From: Tretioscincus oriximinensis
Lineage: Eukaryota > Chordata > Lepidosauria > Squamata > Gymnophthalmidae
Assembly (NCBI GenBank): GCA_022410635.1
Contig: JAJVDF010000212.1
Coordinates: 930,423-994,422, forward strand
Direction of reading: 5' to 3'
Length of the DNA stretch: 64,000 bases
Shown here: in pieces, positions 15,101-27,100 of the stretch
How the letters are laid out: every line of letters starts with the position of its first letter
Position numbering within the stretch: the first letter of the stretch is position 1
Translations under genes and position numbers: made by a program
Notes under the pieces: generated by a model
Told to the model about the DNA's origin: nothing
The model's database searches: none
The model's input: only the letters and a program-made list of their open reading frames with translations

Positions 15101-18100
15101 GACTGACCAGCTCTGAACAAATTCTACAGCTACTAAAGGAGTCTGTAACACTGGACATAGGTATGATTTATTCTCTTTATTCCATTCGGATATTCCAGAA
15201 TAAAATATTCTGGAATATACAAATACAGCAGAATATGTAAACAACATTTGGAAGAAACTTTATACTGTAATTTCCAGTGTTCAAAATGTGCAGAAATCCT
15301 TACAGCAAACTTTTAAAAAAGGCAAGTATCATTACCTTCTGTATTTCCCATACTGGATACTAAGGCAGAGAGAAGTGAAGATATGCCACAGCCAAGTCAA
15401 GAATCCTGATTTGAAGCACCACCATAATCTGACTTTAACAAAGCCTGTATAGGCACCTCTTTTTCATTGCTTGCTATCAATATTGCTATAAATAGACACA
15501 ACTCACATTGTGTGTGCACTGGCACTACTTCAGTTTGGCTTATGAAAAACAACAACAGCTCCTATAGGAAATGTGAAAGATTCTATTCATATGGATAACA
15601 TATACTGATGTTAGGGCTCGATTACCATTAAAACAGAGACTGGATGGTCATCTGTCTGGAGTGGTTCAGTGAATCCTTGCCAGAAGTCAATTCTAACTCC
15701 ATGATTTTCTTATTCATAGCAACCAAAACCTGATTCATTATAATCCTCTTAAACTTTTTGTTGCCTTTAGTGGAACTTCACTATCTGGACTCACATCTGT
15801 TTGCTCAGATGTAAATATCACAGTTAATAATGGGGTTTGATTAAACAAATACTGCCAGGATTAGTACATGGTTATCGTTATTGTTGTTGATATTGTTGTT
15901 GTTATTACCTTAAGTCATCATTCTAATATTTTTATTGGAAAACAAAGCCTATGAAAATTAGTGTACTTATTGTAAGTTGCTGGACCCAAGTTACAACAGA
16001 ATATCAAAGGTGCTTCCAAACATAGGACTAAAATTCACTGTTCCCTCAGAACTATTCTTAGAATGCCACAGTAATTGAGACATTTCTAATAGTTCTGAGG
16101 CATCAAGGCAGTATCCCATTAGATTGCTACTAATAATGCTGTAATAAATAAATTAATAACAATAACAACCCAGCTTCTTTTGTTCTCAGTCTTTTGCAAG
16201 TATCTGGAAACCAGCCAAGTATATGAAAAACTACAAAGGCAATTGGGTGGGCTTGACCTCTGGGTATTTGTGAGAGATTGAATATAAAAAGAATGGGACA
16301 AACAAGAGGTAAAAGATAGCTGCAGGATTTTCTAAAGATCTCATTATCAGTCCTTCTATCTGATGGAATTCTTAATCTAAATTGGTTCTGAATTACATTA
16401 GGCAGTTTTGATTCTGTGCACCCCTTTATTTTTAAAATGTCTTCAGTTCATTTTCAGTCCTGAAGAATCAGTTTAATCAGCTTTTTCTGGATTAAATCCC
16501 ATTCTTCAGGACTGAAGATGAGCTGAAGAAAGTTTAAAATAAATGTGTATCCAGGGTTTTTGCAGTGTAGGTAAATGGCTGTGATGCTAGATGGTCTTTT
16601 GCCTTCCATAACAGGCTTACCCCAGGAGTGTAGCATCTAGGGCCATCCTGATTATATTGTTTATGCTTGATATACATTGTATTTTAACATTCTGTAGCTA
16701 CTTAACAACTTTGTCCAAACATATCCTGTATGTTAGTATGTTATTGTTATAGAAATCAATACAAAAGCTTATAAAGAAAAAAAAAGGCAAGCATCCACTC
16801 TTACCATAGGGAAAGGGAAAGGAATGACAGTATTTCTCATGAACGGCTGCAATACACTGTTACATCTAGCTCCAACACCTTTCTTAAATTACAAACAGGT
16901 TCTTGTGTCAGTAGGCAACCATCCTTCAACTGAATGTTCCACATCTGGTTGCCTCGTCCATGCAAATCACTTGCATGCATTTACAGGTTAGAATTTGTTT
17001 CATTTTGACACTTTCAACTGTAAGCAAATTGAAACTTGGAACATTTCACTTTTTGCCCACTATATGAAGTTCAAAAAGGGGCGATAGGAGGAAAATGTTC
17101 CAAATCCTGAAGCACAAGGAAGGGGACCATTTACTGTAACTAGGTTAAGGGATCTCTTCGCTCCTGATGGGTCCCCTCTCCAGATCGGTCAAATTAGGCT
17201 CTTGACCAATCTGAGAAATTTATGGATAGAGGAGATGGCTTTACACACATATATTTCCCAGAGAAGTGTTCAAGATCAGATGCGCTTGAGCAAAACCAAT
17301 CTTGAATAGATCATAGAGGATCGGATAAAGAATAAAGCAAATATAGTGGGGAGACTATACCAGGAACTAATACGATTTAAGTACAAAAATAAGGCTCAAT
17401 TAAGACAGGCCTGGAATCAAGATTTAGATATACCGGATTTACACTGGAACAGCTGGATTAAAGATATTAATTTTATTAAGATAGGGAAATTCAAGGAGAC
17501 TGAATATAAGATAATTACAAGATGGTACCGAACACCAGTCCAACTATCCCATATAACAGGGGCCTCAACATCATGCTGGCATAACTGCTCTACAAGAGGT
17601 ACATACTTTCATATGTGGGCTCAATGTCCCTCAATTATAACTTTTAAGACAATAATATTAAATGAGATAAAACTCATTACAAATATAGACCTCCCAGTGG
17701 ATGACTTATTTTGGTTGACTAAGAATTTCTGTCCCGATACCAGATTACGAAACCTCTTATTTTATAAAAAGAGCTGTCTGGGCGGCGCATTTAGTAGTAG
17801 CTAGGGGTTGGAAAGATAAGACTCAATGGTCTCTAAATCTTTGGTATGACTACTTAGGAGAATTTATGCTACAAGAGGCCATCCGAGAAAAAAGGTTGTA
17901 TTTACAAGGTTTTATCATAAATCATACCTGGAGAAATAACTGGNAAAGCTTAATAAATTTCGGTGTAAATAGACAAGATTCTATCATTAGGTATATTATA
18001 CCGCTTATCTCCCAATTGCATATTATGTAAGGCTCTTTTAACTTGACTTCCTAGGTGGTGGTGGAGGGGAGGGATAATGGGTGGGGGGTGGGCACAAGCT

Positions 18101-21100
18101 ACATGGTAATGTGAAATGTATAATCATTGTATTATTATCTTTATGATAAATGTTCTTACAAACTTATATTGTACAATGTGATATGCGAAATATTGTACCA
18201 ATCACTGCAATAGCACTGTAATAATAATGTTACCAACAATAATAATAATAAAATATAATTGCAAAAAAAAAAGTTATTTTCTTTGCCAATCTCATTTGAA
18301 TAACATCACTTATAAAAATATCGTTTGCGTAGTAGCTGCAGAAGGAAGAAGAAATAACAGGCTGTAACTATAATGAGAAGCAAGGGAATGAAAGGGGATT
18401 TTTGTAAACTGCTAGAAATGGTTTCCTTCCTTACCCAAACATACCGTGGTAAAAGAAAACTCCCACTTTGCATATGTGGAATGTTGCTTTTCCAAACTAA
18501 GAATGTTCACAGCAGTGTTTTTTCCATTTCACTGCTGTACAGATAGTTTGAAATGGGGCTTCCCAGACCTACACAGCCATCCTAGCTGTTCCTCTGATTC
18601 CTCTGTGCTACAGCTGGCTATTTTTCAAAGGCTTAGGATGAGAGGCCTATCTTGAACTAGGCATACTTTAAAATTGAGACTTAATATACAACATCCTTAC
18701 ACAATTTGTATGCCCCTACCAAAGAGTAAAGCAACCTCAAAGTGAGCAGGGCTCCTGGTAATAACTCAGAGAGGCCCATACCACCCTGTTGGCAATATAG
18801 AAGTAGTTTGTCATTGACAACTTTTGGGGATGTGCCAGGCATTGAACTTAGACATTTTGTTTGGAAAGCAACTTTTCTGCTGCAGTGCTACAACTCTTCC
18901 CATTTCTGCTAGTTAGGAACTATATGAAACCAATTTAGGCATTCAGAGAATGAGAGAGAATCACTTGCAAAAACATTATCAGTTTTGTGCTGCTCTAGAA
19001 ATTATTGTACATACTCAAGTATAAGCCTAGTTTTTCAGCACATTTTTTATGCTGAAAAAGTATATACAAGTCTCATCATTCACCCTCTAAGGGCCTCAAC
19101 ACAGGAACCTCCTTCTCGCTTTTTTCTGCTTTGTCGTCACCACTGAACTCAAAGTGTCCATGACTGAAGAGAGGAGGAGGGATTAGGGAACGAACAATAT
19201 CATGGATTCCTTATTCTACTTGTGCTGCTACCTGGGGAAGGGAGGGAGGAAGGCACCTTGCAAGCACTGCCCTTTGGAACTCTTTCCATTATTGGCTTGA
19301 CCCCTCACTTCTCCCACAGCAGCAAGGAGGAGGAGGACCTCCGGCCCAGCCCAGACACCAAGGGAGGAGACAGGACCAACTGTGATTTTTTGGGTCTCCC
19401 CCCCACCTTCCCCCAGGTCTCCTGTTTTTCCCAGACAGGACAGCTCCTTCCCTTTTCAGGACTGTCTGGAAAAAGCTTGGCCATCCACACTCGGATGCTG
19501 CCATAGTCTTACTAGCATGTGGATGGCAGGCTCCAATTCCAAGATCCAGCCCTGAATAAGGCTCAGTGGGGACAGCTAGAGTCTTAAAACAACTAAAGTC
19601 CTGACTCCACTGAGTCTTATTCTGGGCTTTATCTCAGTACAGATCTTGAGCATCTGAAGAAGTAGATGTGTCTACGAAAGCTTATGCCACCCACTTTTCT
19701 CAAGTTAGTCTCAAAGTGCTGCTCGCTCCTTTGCTAGACAGTGTAGACTATGGCAATCCCATGGGCCTGCTAAAGTGTAATGTGAAGCTTTTCAAAAGAA
19801 GCCCTTTCTGGCTATGTGGTCCAAGCAGTTGGTGAAGGCTTGGGATCTCTCTGCTGTGCACTACAGGGTCCCCCTCTTCCTTGGGTGGGTGCTGGGGTGT
19901 GCGGTAGCAAGAAAGGAAGATTTGCCAAGATGGTCCTACCTGAGCCCTCAGTGGCTGCTTTGACCAGCCAATGAGGCTCTTTAAACAAGCAGGACAGGAT
20001 TAAAACTGTGCTTCCAAGGTACATAAGAGAGTAAGAGTTACCTTGCTGAATCAGGCCATAGCCCATCTAGTCCACATTCTGTCTCACATAGTGGGCCACC
20101 AATTGCATTAAGGCAATTTCAAGCAGAAGATGACAAATCCCTCACCTGTTCTTGACTCCCTGCAAATGTGTTCATTTGCAATACAGGAGAGAAAAGCATT
20201 TGTACTGGGGATTGGGGGAAGGGAGAAAAGCAAAGTTAATTTTCATTCACTTTACTTTTCTTCCAACTTGTCCCTCCCTCCCTTCNCCTTGTGCCTATAC
20301 AAAATGCTATACAAATAAGCTGCCATATTTCAACTTTAAATATAAGACTATCATCTCTGACTATTAATTGGAAGTACAAGTCATAACGATGAAGCTTGAA
20401 TACTCTGATCACATAATGAGAAGATAGGAGTCACTGGAAAAGATCTTGATGTCGGGGCTGACAAACCAAGCAGGGGGTCCCAGGTGAGATGACAGATAGT
20501 ATAGTGTCATGGAAGCAAGAAGCACAAACGTAGGCAGATAATGGAAGATGGGGGGGGTTGTAGCATTTTATAGTCCATGGGGCTGTGTCGGACAGGTTTG
20601 ACTGAATAAAATCTGCTAACCAGATGGACTATAAGGCCATATATACTGGAATAAACCTGGCAGAATCATGCAGTTGCTGGGAAGGGAAAACAAGAGCAAA
20701 AACTTCTGTGTCCCCATTTTAAAGAATTGTAGACAAACCCAGAAGAAATCGGAGGATAAAGTCACCATTATATTCTTCCTTACTTTCTTAGCCTTTCAGA
20801 GAGTTTTCTATCAGTCAAGCAGAGTGACAGTTGCTGCCTAATGTGACAGAAAGGCAGCAATACTTCTGTTGTGTAAACCACTAATTATCCAGAAGTACTT
20901 CCTCTCCAGACATTCTCTTGAGCCTGCCAAGAATATAATGGATTTCCCTCCAATAGCCTTTCATCTTGGTTTGGAACAGAAGCCAGTAAGCAGAGAAGCA
21001 GTTTTATTTATTCATGGTCCACATTAACATTTATTCAGCTGGCAACTACGCTGAATAGGCCGTAACCTGATCTCTACCAGCTGTACCTGTAAGCCAAGGA

Positions 21101-24100
21101 ATCTTTCAGCAAGTGCTTTTGGCGACTCTTCTGGAATATGGGGCTTGGCACATGAGACGCCTGTGCTTTAGTGCCAAAGGCAATGAGCATTCAGTACCCG
21201 AATGACCCCAAGGGAAAGCAAGGAACATTTGTGACAGGGGAAGGGCAGCTCATTCATTCATGCAAGCAGGATGAAGGGTCATTCACTGGCTCTTGTTACT
21301 ACTATAAGGAACAGATACTGAAGCAAATATCAGATATTTCCTCACTGTATGTGCTGCCACAGTGTCACCAGTAAGATCACAAGTGTTTGAAGCATACTTC
21401 AAGTGCATCTTTTTAACAATCCTGTCGTTTATTCCCCCTCTCCCACATACACTCTGAATCTTAATTAACAGGTCACTAAGGATGTGGTTATATGCCTGAC
21501 CTTTTAAACTATCTTCAGTCCTTAAGACCTGGACTGAAAACCAGAAAATCCTGAATAAATCTCATTTTTTTCTGATTTTTAGTCCAGTTCTTAAGAACTG
21601 AAGATAATTTAAAACATGACCACGGCCTAAAACTACTCCTAAGTCACATAATGAGAAAACAGGATTCACTGGAAAAGATCTTTATGATGGAAAAGATTGA
21701 AGGCAATAGGAGAAGGGAATGAACAAGAATGAGATGGATTGATAATATCATGGAAGCATTAAAAAAAAAAGCTTGGGCAGTCTTTGTGAAGAGTCGGACT
21801 TGATCAAACTACTGAATAACAGAAAGTCACTAAAAAGTTGACAGTGTTGAGCTTTAAATAATTCCTGACAGTGTTGAGTTTTAAATAAGAGATTTTGCAT
21901 GTCACACGCTAAAATAGGGATGTGTGTGCCTGAGGAAGAGCTTCAGTTTTGGGTCCTTCGGTTTTGGAGTCTCCCACCCCCTCCCCTTTTTAGTTGGAAA
22001 ACCATCTACAGTCTTGTTACGTACACTCTGACTCATTTTCAAGCCAGGCTCTATTCAACAGATTTTGCCCTATAAAGAAAGTCTTTTGCTTGGGTGCAAG
22101 ATAAGAAGAAATATCTGACTGTGTACACATAATTTGCTTGCATGGCCTCCATTCAACATTCAGCATAGTGTGCAAAAGTAGAAGTCACAACTTTGGCCCT
22201 GCTTTACCCCTGTAAAGCAGATCAAAGAGTGATAAAGTTTCTATTCTGGGCCATTTTTATCACATCTCACATGAGAAGCCCTAGACTCACTTCTCCAAAA
22301 CAAAAACACCCTACTTCATGTATTTAATGAGAATATATATTAAGCATAATTATCTGAGATCTTAACGGCTTTGCCCAGAAACTATGAGGTCTTGTTTGCT
22401 TCATGCAACATGAGTGTGAACTTCCTTTTAACATGAGAAAATTAACATTAGATTTATGAAGCTAAAGCCAAACATCACTTATTTATTCCATTATAGCTGG
22501 ATATCTTGAAATAAAGCACAGATGTTATGAGATAATACACTTCAGACTTTTATTTCAGAATAAGCAAGTGATGAATAGATCTAGCCTGAGTTTTCATATT
22601 CAACTGATTGAGCACAGCAAGAAACCATTGCTAAAATGGAATATTTCCTTTTGCTGTTGCTTAGGAATGCCCAGAAGCCATTGGTGGGCTACTGTGTGAA
22701 ACAGAATGCTAGATTAGATCTTTGGCTGATCTAGCAGGTACCCTCTTATGTCCCTAAGCAAATGGGCTATTGTACCATGCACAAGGCAGACTGATATATG
22801 TACACCTTCCTTTCATACAATCTGCATGGAAGCAGGCACGAATGGCTCAGTCGCTAAGGAAACAGTTTCTCATCTAGGAGTTTGAAGCCCAGTGTCGCAC
22901 GTGGAGTGGGGTGAGCACCTTCTCCTAGCCTGTAGCTCTAGCCAACCCAGCTATTCAAAAGCAAGAATTGAGAGAAATTGCAACTGACTGCAAGTAGATA
23001 CATGGGAACCACCACAGCCTGGTGGGGAAGATAGAATGTCAGCCTTCGGGCAAAATACCCTTGTAAGCCGCTTTGAATCCCTTTGAAAGGTGAGAAAAGC
23101 GAGGTATAAGAACCCAATTCTTCTTCTTCTTCTTCTTTGCTTCCCTTTTCTTCAAGTAACGTCACACCTGAAGGGCCATTAACACTTTACATTTTGACAC
23201 TGCATGCACATTGCCATGTACTGTTTGCAAAATGCACTCTGTCCACCATCCATGTTTCACCAAGTATAGTTTGCATAGTTTATGCTTATTATTTCTTTAC
23301 TTCTATTTCACCCTTTTCAAGGCAAGTCACAACCACATTATTATAAAGTAGGCAAAATAAATTACTACAAAATCCCCTTCATGTGATTCGCCTCTCTTTC
23401 AATTAGAGGCAAGGTATGCACAAAGGAAGCATTAAAATGAGAAATGAAAAAAGAAAATGTCCTTAATGGGAGGTATATTTTGCATCCTTCAAAAGTGCGT
23501 GAGTAATGAGAAGCATCGCTTTGCCAACCAAATTATACAGTCATGAATTTGTTTTCAGTTTTGGCATTGTTTAGAAAACCCAAGAACGTAAGAAGAGTCC
23601 TGCTGAATCTAGCCCAGTATTCTGTCTCACAAAGTGGCCCACCATTTGCATTAGGGAAGTCTCGAGCAGAAGAAGGAAAAACCCTCACCTGTTCTTGATC
23701 CCCAACTAATAGTATTTCAGGAATATTGCCTGTTTTTCCATCCCAATAGCTACGGATATAATATTCTGTATAGGATTATCTATAAATTAAAAATTACACT
23801 CACTCACTCTCGTTATGTTTGTAATGTTTATAAGAACAGGGTTTTAAACGACTGATCAGGGTTTACTGCAGTTTCAATGCACTTTCAAACTGGGAGACAC
23901 ACACACCAGCAAAGAAAGATGTGGTTTTCTGCTGGACTTTTATAAAGGCCTGATCAAGGCTTTCTACAGTTTCAATACACTTTCAAAATGTGACACACAT
24001 ATACCAGCAAAGGAAGAAGGTGATTGGAGATTCATTCTTTCTGAAGTAAAATTAAGCAATTTCAGAGAAGTATCTGAATATATCTAAGTTTTCCTTCCCT

Positions 24101-27100
24101 GCTAGGAGCAGGGAAAGGCTACCCCAGCTAGGTGGTTTTACTTTTCAGCTTCTGCTTCTTGTTAGGGTTTGATTTTTTTTCAACTACTGCTGCATGTGAG
24201 TTTTTTTTTTTAAATCTACAACCCTCATGAAGAGACAGAAGACTCTGGGTGGGTGGGGGGGCATCTCTCTCTCCTATATGTGTGGCTGGATCCAACGTTC
24301 AGCTGGGTCTAACTGGATGTTAAGGTCCAATCAGGGCCGGTTTAGAAGCTCATCATGGCGAAGTATCTCTTATTTAGATGTCAGATGTATAAAGCAGCTA
24401 GCTTTATATTATTTATCTAATATAAATAGCATATATGGCAGCCAGCTATCCAGGCTGCTTGCTGCCACCTCCTTATCTGCAAGTGAATTCCATAGACTAA
24501 TGACCCTCTGGTTGATAAAATACTTTCCCCTGTCTGTCCTAATTCTTCTGCCCATCAGCTTCAAGGAGTGTTTTCTAGTCCTAGAAATGTGTGATAGAGA
24601 AAATATTTATTTTAGAATAGCTATTTGCCACTACTGGAACAGTTGCCCAAGTATATTTTTATATTCCTCTCAGTCACATCATTTTTCTATCTGTTAACTG
24701 CTTATGTGTTAAGATTAGATCTATACAAAATTAAGTCCTTGACACACCTTAAGATATAAGCATGTAAATGAAAGGTTTATTCTATCATTAAAGTATTCTC
24801 TATGACTCAATCATCTATGCATTTCTCTTCCATCATTTTCCGTGAAGCATTTGTACTTGCTCCCCCAAACATTTGCGCTGTTGAGGACAAAAGGTAGGAT
24901 GAAAAAATGAAGTAATATTTTGGTACTTAAAAGTGATCACCTTCATATGTCATTGTTCTTGCCTTCAAGAAATTAACGAGCAATCACATAGTGAGAAAAA
25001 TATTCCCTTTTACTATATGTTTAATTTTTTTTGCAGAAATGTTTTGCAATTGTTCAATATTTTTCTCGGGAAGCTTAAGCACGGAGACTTCCAATAATAG
25101 AGAAGAACGTGATTGGAACAAATCATATGCAGACACTGAAATCTCTAACTGAAAGTGACTTTTTGTGGGCCAATGTGGAATCTACCTATGCATGCAAACG
25201 GGAGAAGCAAGCGGGACTAAAACAATGCAAAATAAGAAGATGCTACTTGAAAAGTTCAGTAACAAGGAAGACATGTCCCATGAGAAGGTAAGAGGAGTCT
25301 TGTTGAATCAGACCAAAGCCATCCAACATCCTGCCTCATACTAATGCTTCTGAACATTCTCAAGCAGAAAAACGAAGCCAAAATCTTAACTCCCTACAAA
25401 TGGCCTGCAGAGAAATCATGCCTATTTCAGCAGCCTGGAAATGGTACTCAGGAATCTGTTCCAGTAGCCATTGATACACCTATGCTTCATGAATTTGTCT
25501 AACCTTTATCCTGGCTGTTGGCTGGAAAAACTGTTCTCCCCTACTTTTAGATATTGCTATTTTAATATGTTCATTTGGTTTTTATTGTTAACTGTGCTGA
25601 GACCTTTGGGTGTAGGGAAATATAGAAAGGTAAATACATAATAAAGAGAGCTATCCAGCCTGTAGATGGAGAAACAACATTCAAGCATAGAAGAATGAAT
25701 TGGCTGCCTGGCAAGTAAGATGCATCCCGTCACAAAAGAAAGGAAGCGTTTGCACATATGAGGCTAATGCTAAAAGTGCAGAGAAAACAACCAGCATTCC
25801 TGCTAGTAAATAACAATATGTATTGATATCTCACACAAGAGTCTCTCTAATCATAAAAGCATTGGCGAAATATTAACTGAGGATTTAAATTTTACACGTT
25901 CAGAAGTCTTTCAAACATTTCTCTTAAAATGTCTGTAACACTTTTCCTGCAAATTCTGTTATAGATTTTTTTCCCGCACATCTGAAAGAACCTTGGCTAT
26001 TCTGATCTTATACAATCTCCAATTAAGAAACATAATCCATTAAACGGCTCTTGGAAGTAAACATTTTTCATTATAAGCTGCTCTGGGAACAATTTGGAAA
26101 CTCTGTTCTAAGTCTATAAAGTACACAGGGAAAAAAGTTACCTAGCTGTCGTTAGCAAAGCTCTACTGTAGCTGAAGTCCAAAGTTCTTATTGTTTCTTT
26201 GGTCAAGAAAAATATGTGAAACCCATTTTCATGTAAAAACTCCTATATGCAGGCAGAGATTGTGATAGCAACCAGACCGGAGAGCTTAGGAAAGGATTAG
26301 ACAAATTTGTGGAGGCAAAGTGCATCGATGGCTACTGGAATGGGCATCTAGGTGCTGCCTCCAGGTTGGATAGACAGGTAGGATGACTTTAAATACTATT
26401 TGCAGGACGTTGACAGTGAGTAAGGTTTTGCCTTCTCCTTTTTTTTGAGAATGCCTAGATGCAATTGGTGGCAAATGTGGAATCTGCATTCAAATGCAAA
26501 TGGGCTGTGGCCCAATTCAAACCGAAGTTTTAATCCACTTTCAGAATGGAAAACCTCAGCAAAAAAGAAGTGAATAACAGTTTTCTTTCCACATTATGAC
26601 TCTGTTCCAATAGCAGGAAGGAGAAGGAATCCAGATTTTCTGTTACTTTTTCTCCTCCCCTAGACTTTCCAGCCTCACTGTTGATTATTTACATATATTA
26701 AGGACAATTTCAGAGAAATAGCCGTGTTAGTCTAGTAGAAAGTCCAGCAAAGGAGCTAGCAGCACTTTGAGACTAACTTGAGAAAAGTGGGTGGCATAAG
26801 CTTTCGTAGACACGTCTACGTCTTCAGATGCTCACTTCGGATACTCACTGGTATTACAGTAGCATCTCAAAAGCAGCTTAGAGGTAATTGCACGTGGGTG
26901 CTTGCATTCCCATTCTACCTCTAATTTTATTTATTATTTATTTATTTGTACTTATATCCCATGCTATACCCAAAGAGGTCAGGGCGGGCAACCAAAAGGC
27001 AGCACATATAGCTTTTGTTGTTTCTCCACAACAAGTAGGTGAGGCTGAGAGAGTTCTATGGAACTGTGACTGGCCCAAGATCACCCATCTGGCTTCATGG

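Noticed and set aside
24227..24697. 156-codon open frame, plus strand
   Set aside because: Overlaps antisense CR1 sequence (24425-24610) and shows no domain.
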